Shown: positions 14,044 to 22,863 of the stretch, piece after piece
Layout: the number at the start of each line of letters is the position of its first letter
How positions within the stretch are numbered: position 1 is the first letter of the stretch
NCBI RefSeq assembly: GCF_027587205.1
Contig: NZ_JAPDOD010000069.1
Location: 1-39,978 of the forward strand
From: Solirubrobacter ginsenosidimutans
GTDB taxonomy: Bacteria > Actinomycetota > Thermoleophilia > Solirubrobacterales > Solirubrobacteraceae
Direction of reading: 5' to 3'
DNA: 39,978 bases
Notes under the pieces: generated by a model
Database searches by the model: none
Told to the model about the DNA's origin: nothing
The model's input: only the letters and a program-made list of their open reading frames with translations
Position numbers and translations under genes: made by a program

Positions 14044-16233
14044 ATGCACGAAAAGAACATCGCTGCCCGCATGGGTCGCTGGAGCGCGCAGCACCGCAAG
14101 AAGGCGATCGGCGGCTGGCTGGCGTTCGTGATCATCTCGTTCGTCATCGGCGGGATGGTCGGCGTCAAGGCGCCCAAGGACGACCAGACCTACGTCGGCG
14201 ACTCCGGCAAGGCGCACCAGCTCGTCGACGCGCACTCCCCGAAGGAGAACACCGAGCAGGTCATCGTCAAGGGCTCGAGCGCTACATCGCCGGAGGTCCA
14301 CCGCGCGGTCGACCAGACCCTCGCCGCCGTGCGGGGCACCAAGGACGTCTACGACGTCCAGTCCCCGTACGCCAAGGGCAACGCGAACCAGCTCTCCAAG
14401 GACGGCAAGTCCGTGCTGGTCACCTTCAAGCTGCGCGGCGACGAGACCGCGGCCGAGAAGTCGGTCGAGCCGGTGATCGCCGCCGTCGAGGGCGTCCAGA
14501 AGGCCAACCCGGGCGTGTTCGTCGGCCAGTTCGGCGACGCGAGCGCGAACAAGGCGCTCTCGCAGGCCTTCGCCGACGACTTCAAGAAGGCCGAGACGCT
14601 CTCGCTGCCGATCACGCTGATCATCCTCGTGCTGGCGTTCGGCGCCCTGGTCGCCGCGGGCGTGCCGCTGCTGCTCGGCCTGTCGGCCGTGATGGCGGCG
14701 CTGGGCCTGGTCGCGCTGCCGTCGCAGCTGGTGCCGCTGGACGACAACACCGCGTCGATCATCCTGCTCGTCGGCCTCGCCGTGGGTGTGGACTACACGC
14801 TCTTCTACCTGCGCCGTGAGCGTGAGGAGCGGGCGAAGGGCGTCGGGCACCGCGAAGCGATCCACATCGCCGCGGCCACGTCAGGGCGCGCGGTGCTGAT
14901 CTCCGGCGTGACGGTGATCGTGGCCATGGCCGGCATGTTCCTGGCCGGCGACCAGACCTTCACGGCCCTCGGCGTCGGCGCGATCACGGTCGTGCTGGTG
15001 GCGATGATCGGCTCGGTCACCGTGGTCCCGGCGATCCTCTCCGTGCTCGGCGACCGGGTCGAGAAGGGCCGCGTGCCGTTCATCGGCCGCCGTCGCAACG
15101 CGGGTGGCGAGAGCCGCATGTGGAACGCGATCCTCGACCGCGTCCTGAAGCGCCCGCTGATCTCGGCGATCGCCTCCGTCGCGGTGCTGCTCGCCCTCGC
15201 CTCACCCGCGCTAAGCATGCACGCGGTGCTCTCCGGCACCGACGACCTGCCGCGCAACCTCGCGGTGATGAAGACCTACGACAAGATCGATGCCGCGTTC
15301 CCGGGTGGGCAGATCCCGGCGGTCGTCACCATCGCGGGGCGTGACGTGACGACGCCGGCGGTCGTGGCGGCGACGAAGGACCTCGAGACGCGCGCGGTGG
15401 CCTCCGGTCGCTTCAACGGCCCGGTCGACGTGACCGTCTCGGCCGACAAGAAGGTCGCCCAGATCGCGATCCCGATCAAGGGCAGCGGCAACGACGACAT
15501 CTCCAACGCCGGCCTCGCCGACCTGCGCGACTCGCTGGTGGGGCAGACGGTCGGGCGTGCCGACGGTGTCTCGCAGGCGTACGTCGCAGGGATGACGGCT
15601 GAGACCAAGGACTACGTCGACTTCCTCAAGGGCCGCGCCCCGCTGGTCGTCGGCTTCGTGCTGATCCTCGCGTTCCTGCTGCTGCTGGTGACCTTCCGCT
15701 CGCTGGTGATCCCGATCAAGGCGATCGTGCTCAACCTGCTCTCGGTGGGTGCCGCGTACGGCGTGCTGACGTGGGTCTTCCAGGACGGCCACTTCGAGAA
15801 CGCGCTCTCGTTCTCGTCGAACGGCGGCGTGACCGCCTGGCTGCCGATCTTCCTCTTCGTGATCCTCTTCGGCCTCTCGATGGACTACCACGTGTTCATC
15901 CTGAGCCGGGTCAAGGAAGCGGTCGACCGCGGCATGAAGACCGAGGACGCGGTCGCGCACTCGATCAAGGCGACGGCCTCGACGGTGACCTCCGCCGCGG
16001 TCGTGATGGTCGCCGTGTTCGCGATCTTCGCGACGCTCTCGTTCATCGACTTCAAGGAGATGGGCGTCGGCCTGGCGGTCGCGATCCTCATCGATGCGAC
16101 GATCGTGCGGGCAGTGCTGCTGCCGGCGACGATGAAGCTGCTGGGCAAGTGGAACTGGTACCTGCCGTCGAAGCTGCACTGGCTGCCTGAGTTCCGCCAC
16201 GAAGGCGCCGTGCCCGAGCCCGCGCAGGCCTAG
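14044..16233 (+). CDS. MMPL/RND-family membrane transporter
   Basis: A 729-residue MmpL-type exporter. The N-terminus (RKKAIGGWLAFVIISFVIGG) is the first membrane helix and is followed by a periplasmic loop (about residues 40-180). Five to six helices come next (from LPITLIILVLAFGALVAAG through VVPAILSVLG). A second such unit begins at PLISAIASVAVLLALASPA with its own loop and helices (PLVVGFVLILAFLLLLVTF, ending VRAVLLPATMKLLGKWNWYLP). The repeated LLVGLAVGVDYTLFYL and LFGLSMDYHVFILSRVKE segments carry the aspartates of proton relay. Substrates of relatives include lipids and drugs; none can be named here. ATG at 14044 has an AGGAG ribosome site 11 bp upstream; a longer frame from 13636 is antisense to the HD-GYP gene and not credible. 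Confidence 0.92.
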   Translation: MHEKNIAARMGRWSAQHRKKAIGGWLAFVIISFVIGGMVGVKAPKDDQTYVGDSGKAHQLVDAHSPKENTEQVIVKGSSATSPEVHRAVDQTLAAVRGTKDVYDVQSPYAKGNANQLSKDGKSVLVTFKLRGDETAAEKSVEPVIAAVEGVQKANPGVFVGQFGDASANKALSQAFADDFKKAETLSLPITLIILVLAFGALVAAGVPLLLGLSAVMAALGLVALPSQLVPLDDNTASIILLVGLAVGVDYTLFYLRREREERAKGVGHREAIHIAAATSGRAVLISGVTVIVAMAGMFLAGDQTFTALGVGAITVVLVAMIGSVTVVPAILSVLGDRVEKGRVPFIGRRRNAGGESRMWNAILDRVLKRPLISAIASVAVLLALASPALSMHAVLSGTDDLPRNLAVMKTYDKIDAAFPGGQIPAVVTIAGRDVTTPAVVAATKDLETRAVASGRFNGPVDVTVSADKKVAQIAIPIKGSGNDDISNAGLADLRDSLVGQTVGRADGVSQAYVAGMTAETKDYVDFLKGRAPLVVGFVLILAFLLLLVTFRSLVIPIKAIVLNLLSVGAAYGVLTWVFQDGHFENALSFSSNGGVTAWLPIFLFVILFGLSMDYHVFILSRVKEAVDRGMKTEDAVAHSIKATASTVTSAAVVMVAVFAIFATLSFIDFKEMGVGLAVAILIDATIVRAVLLPATMKLLGKWNWYLPSKLHWLPEFRHEGAVPEPAQA

Positions 16234-17038
16234 CCCCGAAGACGACACCTGCCGCCACCAGCGCCGTCCCCGCGAGATCCGCGGTGGACGGCGCTGCGCC
16301 GTTGAGGGCGGCGTCGACGCCGACGGCCGCGATCGGCATCAGGCCGACCAGCAGCCCCGCTCGCGCCGCTCCCAGCTGTTGCACGGCGCCGAACCAGAGG
16401 ACGAAGGCGAGCGCGGTGGTGATCACCGCGAGGTAGGCGATGGCGGCGGCCTGCTCGTGGGTGGGGGTGGGGACGTCGCCCTTCGTGAGGACGGCGAGCT
16501 CGAGCGTCGCGAGGATCGCCGCCCAGGCGGCGACGCGGATCGGGCCGAGGCGGGGAAGCAGCGGCGCGGCGAGCAGCGTGAAGCCGACCTCGCAGCCGAG
16601 GCCGGCGAGCGCGATCAGCGTGCCGAGCGCGCTGATGCGGGCGTCGGCGCCGTTGACGATCGCGGCGCCGGCGACGACGACCGCGGCGGCGGTGACCAGG
16701 CGGCGATCGCGCGTCCTCCCGGTCAGCGCGAGGATCACCGGCGAGGCGCCGATGATCACGCCCGTGTTGGTCGCGCCGATGTGGTCGACCGCGCCGAGCA
16801 CGGCGAGGTTGAACGCCGCCATCCCGATCGCCGCGACCAGCGCCAGCAGGCCGAGCTCTTTGGCCGTGGGCCTGCCAAGGCGGCCCTTGGCCAGCGTGGT
16901 GAGGATGACCGCGCCTGCCGCGTAGCGGATCATCTGGCCCGTCGCGAGCGGGTAGTCCACGAGCGCCTCGCTGACCGGGAACGACGCGCCCACGATGCTC
17001 GCCGCTGCCCCGCCGCCCACCCACGCCCTCGTGCTCAT
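16088..17038 (-). CDS. EamA/DMT-family transporter
   Basis: A 316-residue, ten-helix drug/metabolite transporter with the duplicated EamA arrangement; the second half starts near SALGTLIALAGLGCEVGFTL and ends near LAGTALVAAGVVFG (about residue 270). After that the frame continues for some 45 low-complexity Arg/Ala/Ser residues that are antisense to the end of the MMPL gene, an overlap of 146 bp, because no in-frame stop occurs earlier. The family usually ends near 290-300 residues, so the tail looks like loss of a stop. ATG at 17038 lies 48 bp from the divergent MocR start, and MocR probably controls this exporter. Confidence 0.85.
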   Translation of the reverse strand: MSTRAWVGGGAAASIVGASFPVSEALVDYPLATGQMIRYAAGAVILTTLAKGRLGRPTAKELGLLALVAAIGMAAFNLAVLGAVDHIGATNTGVIIGASPVILALTGRTRDRRLVTAAAVVVAGAAIVNGADARISALGTLIALAGLGCEVGFTLLAAPLLPRLGPIRVAAWAAILATLELAVLTKGDVPTPTHEQAAAIAYLAVITTALAFVLWFGAVQQLGAARAGLLVGLMPIAAVGVDAALNGAAPSTADLAGTALVAAGVVFGARPARARARRLRGGTQAASAASTAGTSSTCPAASSSPAAALPARSSHR

Positions 17039-17086
17039 GGCCGTGCAAGCTAGGTGACTCCTGGCCCGGGTGTAAGGTCCAGAACG

Positions 17087-18535
17087 ATGCCTGAAAACCA
17101 GGCCAGCAGCACACCCGCGGTGCTGGTCGCCGTCGTCCGCGGCGGCGGCCCGCTGCAACGCCAGGTCGAGGACCAGCTCCGCGCCGCGATCCGCGACGGC
17201 CGCCTCGTCGAAGGCGAGCCGCTCCCCGCCTCCCGCACCCTCGCCGCCGACCTCGGCGTCTCCCGCGGCGTCGTCTCGGACGCCTACATGCAACTCGCGG
17301 CCGAAGGCTGGCTCCTCGTCACCCCGCGGGCGGCCCCTCGCGTCGCCCCCACCACCAGGGGGTCAGACCCCTTAACAAAGCGATTTCGCTCTGAGCAGGC
17401 CTTTTCATACGAACACGTTGTTGAGGGGTCAGACCCCTTAATAACGCGGGTGGTGTACGACCTGCGGCCCGGTCGGCCGGATCTGTCGCGGTTTCCGCGG
17501 GCGGAGTGGGTGCGGTCGTTGAGTGCGGCGGTGCGGGCGGCGGGGGTGGCGGAGCTCGACTACCCGCCGATCGCCGGGGCGACGCGGTTGCGGGAGGTGC
17601 TCGCGGCGTATCGCGGGCGGGTGCGGGGGACGCTTGCGGGTGCGGAGGACGTGATCCTGTGCGCGGGGGCGGGGCAGGCGTTCGTGACGATCGCGGAGGC
17701 GCTCGGGCCGGTGAAGCTGGCGGTCGAGGACCCCGGGCATGAGGGGATTCGCGGGTTGTTCGCCAAGCGCGGGCTGCGGCCGGTGCCGGTGCGGGTGGAC
17801 GAGGCGGGCGTGGTGGTCGACGAACTGCCCGACGATGCGCGCGCGGCGCTCCTCACCCCCGCGCATCAGTTCCCGACCGGTGCCGTGCTGTCCGCCGAAC
17901 GCCGCGCGGCGCTGCTGCGGTGGGCGCAGGAGCGCGACGCGCTGATCATCGAGGACGACTACGACGCCGAGTACCGCTACGACCGGGCGCCGATCGGCGC
18001 CCTGCAGGGGCTGCGGCCGGACCTCGTCGCCCACGTCGGCTCGGTCTCCAAGACGCTCGCGCCGGCGCTGCGGCTCGGGTGGCTGATCGCGCCGCCAGCG
18101 TGGCGCGACCGGTTCCTCGAGGCGCGTGCGAGCCTGGACCACGGGCTGCCGGCGTTGGAGCAGTTCGCGCTCGCGGACTTCATCACCCGCGGCGCGTACG
18201 ACCGCCACCTGCGCCGCTCCGGCCGCACCTACCGTCACCGCCGCGACGCGCTGATCGCGGCGCTCACGGAGGCGCTCCCGGGCGCGACGTTCAGCGGCGC
18301 CGCCGCGGGTCTGCACATCGCCGTCCACGTCCCGGGCGCCGACGAGCCCGCCCTGGTCGAGGCCTGCCGCGAGGCGGGCGTCGTGCTCGACGGCATCACG
18401 CCGCACCGCGTCGCTCCGGGCCCGAGCGGACTGCTGATCAGCTTCGCCGCGGTCCCGGACGCGGGCGCCGGCCACGTCGCGGAGCTGATCGCCGCCGCGA
18501 GTGGTCGCTTCTCCCCGCCAGAGGGGGACGAGTGA
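17087..18535 (+). CDS. MocR-type (GntR-HTH plus aminotransferase) regulator
   Basis: A 482-residue PLP-binding regulator. The GntR winged helix covers about residues 10-80 (GPLQRQVEDQLRAAIRDGRL, then LAADLGVSRGVVSDAYMQLAAEGW). The linker covers about 80-125. The fold-type-I aminotransferase domain runs from about 125 to 475, with the Schiff-base lysine at K322 (GSVSKTLAPALRLGW) and the EDDYDAEYRYD segment (289-299). Residues about 91-121 are encoded by an inserted palindromic repeat pair that yields the peptide GSDPL twice; the frame is kept. PdxR and GabR are relatives, but local pdx or gab genes are absent. The divergent EamA transporter is the likely target. Codon third positions switch from C-rich to G-rich for roughly 350 bp after the insert. 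Confidence 0.9.
   Translation: MPENQASSTPAVLVAVVRGGGPLQRQVEDQLRAAIRDGRLVEGEPLPASRTLAADLGVSRGVVSDAYMQLAAEGWLLVTPRAAPRVAPTTRGSDPLTKRFRSEQAFSYEHVVEGSDPLITRVVYDLRPGRPDLSRFPRAEWVRSLSAAVRAAGVAELDYPPIAGATRLREVLAAYRGRVRGTLAGAEDVILCAGAGQAFVTIAEALGPVKLAVEDPGHEGIRGLFAKRGLRPVPVRVDEAGVVVDELPDDARAALLTPAHQFPTGAVLSAERRAALLRWAQERDALIIEDDYDAEYRYDRAPIGALQGLRPDLVAHVGSVSKTLAPALRLGWLIAPPAWRDRFLEARASLDHGLPALEQFALADFITRGAYDRHLRRSGRTYRHRRDALIAALTEALPGATFSGAAAGLHIAVHVPGADEPALVEACREAGVVLDGITPHRVAPGPSGLLISFAAVPDAGAGHVAELIAAASGRFSPPEGDE
17359..17441 (+). repeat. Direct pair of palindromic repeats inserted in mocR-like gene
   Basis: GGGGTCAGACCCCTTAA occurs at 17359-17375 and again at 17425-17441, exactly 66 bp apart and therefore in frame. 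Each core, GGGGTC-A-GACCCC, is a perfect palindrome around one base. The 49 bp between them are markedly AT-richer than the surroundings. The pair encodes GSDPL twice in the interdomain linker. The arrangement resembles paired REP sequences (BIME-like) or a tiny MITE. Related cores with GGGGCCAGACCCC occur at 29151-29170 and 30901-30921. Confidence 0.85.
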
Positions 18536-18538
18536 CCA

Positions 18539-20383
18539 CTAGGGCGCGGGCAGTGCGAGCACGGAGGTCCCGATCGTCGCGGTCGCCGTCGGCGTCGCCT
18601 GCGTCCACGTGACGTGCACCTGCACTCCCGCGACGGTGAGCGTCGCGTCGACCCCGCCGGTCGCCGCGGTGAACGTTCCCGTCCCCGAGACCTCGGCGTC
18701 GCTCACGAACCGGACGCGTTGCAGCGCGAGCTTCGAACCGCTCGCGACGAAGCGCCCGCCCCGCAGCCCGGCCCCGTAGCGCGCGCCCTCGGTGTAGATG
18801 AACCGCATCGTCGCGTCGGCAAAGGCCTGCGCCGCCACCGTCGCCGCCCGGCGCGCGGGTTCGCCCGGGTCCGGCCCGCTGACCAGCGTCGCCGGCGCGG
18901 CGGCGGCGAGCGTCAGTGGGTAGTCGGGCGTGTGCAGCGCGGGGATCGTCGCGGCGCAGTCCGATTGCAACGCCCCGCGCAGGAACGACCGGATCACCTG
19001 CCGCGCGCAGCGCATGCCTTCGACGAGGTAGGTGTCGCCCTCCGACGTGACGTGGACGGTGTTCTTCAAGACCACGATCTGGACGTTGTCGCCGAGGGTC
19101 GGCCCGAACGTCGCCGCATCGCCCACCGGCGTCAGCGAGTCGAGGTCGCCACCGAGGATCAGGATCGGCACGGAGAGCTTCACCGTCGGCACGGGAGGCG
19201 GGCGGACAGACGGCGGCCAGTCGGTACAGATGTCATACGGCTGCGAGAACCCGCTCATCGTCCGCCACTCCGCGCCCGTGAACGGCGCGAACGCGTCCGG
19301 CGGCTTCGCCAGATCGGGCACGACCGGATAGTCCAGGCAGGACACCGCGAGGTAGGCGCCGCGCGAGAAGTACCCCGCGCTCGTCGGCGAGTGGTTCCAG
19401 GTCGTCGACTGCCCGGCGAGCCGCAGCAGCGGCACGTCGTCACCCGCCAGCGCGGCGCGTACGGAGGCGTCGAGCTCGCGCAGCGTGACCGGGTCCGAGC
19501 CCGCGTCCTGGACCATGTCGGCGAGCACGCGCGGATCGACGCGCACGCCCTGCAACAGGCTGGTGTCGGCGTCGCGCGCCGTGCCGGCGATCGGCGTCGC
19601 TCGCACCCGGTCCAGCAGCACGCCCAAGCGCAGCACCGAGCCCGGCGAGACCGTCTCCAGCGCGGTCCGCGCGGCCGCGCCGGAGGACGTGTACCAGGGG
19701 TCCAGATCGCGCCGCGGGTACGCCGAGTCCAGGATCACCGAGTGCAGCGTCAGTGGGTGACGCGCCATGTAGTCCTGCACGAAGAACGTGCCGTAGGAGT
19801 CGCCGTAGAGGTCGACCTGCTCGAGCCCCAGCGCGTGCAGCACCGCGGCCAGGTCGTCCGCCGCGTAGGCCGTCGCGAAGAACGAGTGCGCGCCGCGCCC
19901 GTAGCGTCCGTCGATCTCCTCAGCGCACTGCCCGACCCGCCGCGCGAACGCCGGTCCCGACGTCCGTCCCGTGAACCCCTGCACGCTTGAGCAGTCGATC
20001 CGCGCCGAGCGCCCGGTGCCGCGATTGTCGACCAGCAGCAGGTCGCGCGTGCGCAGCAGCGGCACGCCGTAGATCCCGCGGTACTCGATCCGGCTGCCGA
20101 TCGACGGGTAGCCCGGCCCGCCTTCGACGGCGACCAGCGGCGGCCCTGACTTGTCGCCGACGGCGTCGAACCACTTGAAGCCGACCTTGATGCGCCGGCC
20201 GGTCGGGCGGGCCGGGTCCAGCGGGCGCGAGATCGACCCGCACCAGCCCTTGTCGCCGCAGTAGCGCAGGACCAGCGAACCGACACGCAGCTGCCCCGCC
20301 GGCGGCGCGTCGGCCCACGCCGGCCCCGCGAACGACGAGAGCAGCCCTACGAGGAACCCGACGACGGCGAGCCGGCGCAGCAT
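18539..20383 (-). CDS. Secreted alpha/beta hydrolase, TAP-like (tripeptidyl aminopeptidase family)
   Basis: A 614-residue exported hydrolase with a signal peptide (residues 1-25, ending ...GPAWA). The alpha/beta fold begins near PPLVAVEGGPGYPS and the nucleophile elbow is GDSYG, around residue 195. The acid residue is probably the Asp in LGGDLDSLTP and the catalytic His lies in NTVHVTSEGD. Helical-cap and TAP C-terminal regions follow (MRCARQVIRSFLRG), then a beta-rich tail of about 120 residues (GRFVASGSKLALQRVRF to the end). Relatives are Streptomyces tripeptidyl aminopeptidases and other secreted exopeptidases. The gene converges on MocR with a 3-bp gap and is followed upstream by the SGNH hydrolase on the same strand, 34 bp away. 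Confidence 0.88.
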   Translation of the reverse strand: MLRRLAVVGFLVGLLSSFAGPAWADAPPAGQLRVGSLVLRYCGDKGWCGSISRPLDPARPTGRRIKVGFKWFDAVGDKSGPPLVAVEGGPGYPSIGSRIEYRGIYGVPLLRTRDLLLVDNRGTGRSARIDCSSVQGFTGRTSGPAFARRVGQCAEEIDGRYGRGAHSFFATAYAADDLAAVLHALGLEQVDLYGDSYGTFFVQDYMARHPLTLHSVILDSAYPRRDLDPWYTSSGAAARTALETVSPGSVLRLGVLLDRVRATPIAGTARDADTSLLQGVRVDPRVLADMVQDAGSDPVTLRELDASVRAALAGDDVPLLRLAGQSTTWNHSPTSAGYFSRGAYLAVSCLDYPVVPDLAKPPDAFAPFTGAEWRTMSGFSQPYDICTDWPPSVRPPPVPTVKLSVPILILGGDLDSLTPVGDAATFGPTLGDNVQIVVLKNTVHVTSEGDTYLVEGMRCARQVIRSFLRGALQSDCAATIPALHTPDYPLTLAAAAPATLVSGPDPGEPARRAATVAAQAFADATMRFIYTEGARYGAGLRGGRFVASGSKLALQRVRFVSDAEVSGTGTFTAATGGVDATLTVAGVQVHVTWTQATPTATATIGTSVLALPAP

Positions 20384-20417
20384 GCGCGGAGCCTACGCCG
20401 ACCCGCCGCCGGGCGGG

Positions 20418-21581
20418 TCAGCTGGTGGCGAGCGTCATGTTCGGTTCGCGGTTGGTGTTCAAGCCGGTGCCGCGCGAGCACGTGCCGCCGCGCCCCGCGA
20501 CGACCGCCTGGCGGAAGCAGTTGCGCAGCGCGAGCTGCCCCCAGTAGTTCGGGTGCGCGTCCTCCTGCAGCTGGTACGGCGGGAAGATCGTGGTCACGGT
20601 GCGGATCTGCTGGACCCACTCGCTGTTGTCGACCGCGCCCGGCGACGTCCACGACGCGATCCCGCGCTCCTCCAGCAGCCCGACCGAGTTCTCGCACAGC
20701 TTGCGCCCGGCGAGCGCCTCGTCCATGTTGAGCACCTGCACGTCGGGCATGCCCTTGACGGCGTTGCGCACGGTGTTGTTGAGCGTGTTGACGACGGTGT
20801 TGCGCGCCCAGTCGGCGTCCTTGTTCCACACCCCGCACCCACCCACCGTCTGGCGCGTGAAGCCGGTCTGGCCGTAGCGGAAGTTCGTCGAGACCGGCAG
20901 CGGCGCCGAGTAGGTCTGCGCGAGGAACTTGTACGACCCGACGGCGTATCCGGCGTTGCTCATCGCCTGCCGGACGCGGTCGAACGCCGCCGTGACGTTG
21001 TTGGTGATCCTCGTGATGTTCGACGCCGTGAACATCGCGGTGATGTTCGAGTCGTCCTGGCAGTAGTTCTTCCACCACGACGGCGACGTCAGCCAGTCCG
21101 TCACGCACGTCTGGACGATGTCGGCGAACCCGTAGTCGTTGGCGCCGATCAGCACCACCACGGCCTTGATGTCCTTCCGCGCCGTCGCCAGGTCCTGCAG
21201 GGCGAGGGCCTGGCCCTTGTTCGCCCCGCTCGAGTAGAAGTCGAGGCCGGGCTTGAACGCCCCGTCGCTGCCGGTGTGGGTGGACGTGCGCGCGCCCGAA
21301 CACGCCAGGTTGTACGAGTCGACGCCGCCGCCGATGTGCACCTCGGCCGACTTGGAGCGATGGCAGCCGGGGATCGCCTCACGCGTGCCCGCGTCGTAGT
21401 ACGCGGTCGGCCCGAGCGCGTCCGTGCGCGACGTCGCGCCGTTGGTGTTGCCCGCCCAGCGGCCCGCCTCGCCCGATATCGCCGAGTCCCCGAGCGACAC
21501 CACCGAGTCCGCGCGAGCCGCCGCGGGCAACGCCGCCAGGGCGATAAGGGTCAGTACGAACATCCAACGACGGCGCGACAT
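20418..21581 (-). CDS. Secreted SGNH/GDSL hydrolase
   Basis: A 387-residue secreted esterase-like protein. The signal peptide is residues 1-24 (SRRRWMFVLTLIALAALPAA). Block I is VSLGDSAISGEAG with the catalytic Ser, block III is IGANDYGF with the oxyanion Asn, and block V is EDAHPNYWGQ with the Asp/His pair. Several cysteines (C in NLACSG, TCVTD, NYCQDD, GCGVW, KLCEN, TCSRG) suggest disulfides in the exported protein. The ATG at 21581 has a strong GGAGGAG ribosome site at 21594-21588; the frame upstream to 21716 is rejected. It probably cleaves a lipid, polysaccharide ester or similar extracellular substrate. The adjacent TAP-like gene may share its transcript. Confidence 0.88.
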   Translation of the reverse strand: MSRRRWMFVLTLIALAALPAAARADSVVSLGDSAISGEAGRWAGNTNGATSRTDALGPTAYYDAGTREAIPGCHRSKSAEVHIGGGVDSYNLACSGARTSTHTGSDGAFKPGLDFYSSGANKGQALALQDLATARKDIKAVVVLIGANDYGFADIVQTCVTDWLTSPSWWKNYCQDDSNITAMFTASNITRITNNVTAAFDRVRQAMSNAGYAVGSYKFLAQTYSAPLPVSTNFRYGQTGFTRQTVGGCGVWNKDADWARNTVVNTLNNTVRNAVKGMPDVQVLNMDEALAGRKLCENSVGLLEERGIASWTSPGAVDNSEWVQQIRTVTTIFPPYQLQEDAHPNYWGQLALRNCFRQAVVAGRGGTCSRGTGLNTNREPNMTLATS

Positions 21582-21654
21582 CCGGCTCTCCTCCGGTCGA
21601 GTGCCGCGGAATCGAATCACGTCCCGTTTGGACAAAGCTTGGGAACATGCGGGC

Positions 21655-22863
21655 GTGCTCCACGTTGAGATCGATCCCGCCGAGGCGGGCTTCGCTGCAG
21701 ACCGCCTGGCCCGCATCGACCGCCACTACCAGCGCTACGTCGACGAAGGGAAGCTCTCCGGCTTCCTCGCGGTGATCGCCCGCGACGGCCGGCTCGTGCA
21801 CGTCGCCAAGGGCGGGCTGCGCGACGTCGAAGCCGGCACGCCGGTCGAGGACGACACCGTCTTCCGCATCTACTCGATGACGAAGCCGATCACCTCGGTC
21901 GCCGCGATGATGCTGTGGGAGGAGGGCGCGTTCGAGCTCAAGGACCCGGTCGAGCGCTTCATCCCCGCCTTCGCCGACGCGCGCGTGTGGGCGGGCGGCT
22001 CGCAGCAGAAGCCGATGACCGTGCCGGCGCGCGAGCCGGTGCGGATGTGGCACCTGCTCACCCACACGAGCGGGCTGACGTACGGCTTCCACTACGCCGA
22101 GCCGCTGGACGGCATCTACCGCGACCACGGCTACGAGTTCGGCGCGCCGCAGGGCGTGGATCTCGCCAAGGCGACCGATGTCTTCGCGAGCCTGCCGCTG
22201 CTGTTCGAGCCTGGGACCGAGTTCAACTACTCGGTCTCCACCGACGTCCTCGGCCGCGTCGTCGAGGTCCTCTCCGGCCAGCCGCTCGACGTGTTCTTCA
22301 AGCAGCGCATCTTCGACCCGCTGGGCATGCCGGACACCGCGTTCGGGGACGCCGATCCCAAACGTCTCGCCGCGCTCTATCGCCCCGGGCTGGTGCGCGA
22401 GGACCGGATGGGCCAGCTCGGCCTGCGCACGCCCGACTTCCTCTCCGGCGGCGGCGGATTGGTCAGCACCGCGGCCGACTACCACCGCTTCACGAGCATG
22501 CTCCTGGGCGGCGGGGAGCTGGACGGCACGCGCCTGCTCGGGCCGCGTACGCTGCGTCTGATGGGCCGCAATCACCTCCCGGGCGGCGCCGAGCTGAAGG
22601 CCGTCGCGCGGCCCACGATCTCCGAGACCCAGAACGACGGGATGGGCTTCGGGCTCGGGTTCTCGGTCGTGCTCGACCAGGCCAGGACCAAGACCGCCGG
22701 CACGGCGGGTGAGCTCGCCTGGGGCGGACTCGCGAGCACCGCGTTCTGGGTGGACCCGGCGGAGCGCGTCACCGCGCAGTTCTTCACGCAGCTGATCCCC
22801 TCGAGCACGTACCCGCTGCGCTCGCAGCTGCGCCAGCTCACCTACCAGGCGCTCGTGGACTGA
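21655..22863 (+). CDS. Beta-lactamase/class C-family serine hydrolase
   Basis: A 402-residue member of the serine beta-lactamase/DD-peptidase/esterase family. The active-site SxxK is SMTK in FRIYSMTKPITS (about residue 78), and the Tyr-X-Asn-like motif is FNYSVSTDVLG. A later GGGGLVSTAADYHRF and the HLLTHTSGL segment are family signatures. There is no signal peptide, so it is cytoplasmic and likely an esterase rather than a beta-lactamase. The start is uncertain: GTG at 21655 is used, and TTG at 21628 is in frame. The 3' end overlaps the GST gene start by 1 bp (TGATG). Confidence 0.88.
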   Translation: MLHVEIDPAEAGFAADRLARIDRHYQRYVDEGKLSGFLAVIARDGRLVHVAKGGLRDVEAGTPVEDDTVFRIYSMTKPITSVAAMMLWEEGAFELKDPVERFIPAFADARVWAGGSQQKPMTVPAREPVRMWHLLTHTSGLTYGFHYAEPLDGIYRDHGYEFGAPQGVDLAKATDVFASLPLLFEPGTEFNYSVSTDVLGRVVEVLSGQPLDVFFKQRIFDPLGMPDTAFGDADPKRLAALYRPGLVREDRMGQLGLRTPDFLSGGGGLVSTAADYHRFTSMLLGGGELDGTRLLGPRTLRLMGRNHLPGGAELKAVARPTISETQNDGMGFGLGFSVVLDQARTKTAGTAGELAWGGLASTAFWVDPAERVTAQFFTQLIPSSTYPLRSQLRQLTYQALVD

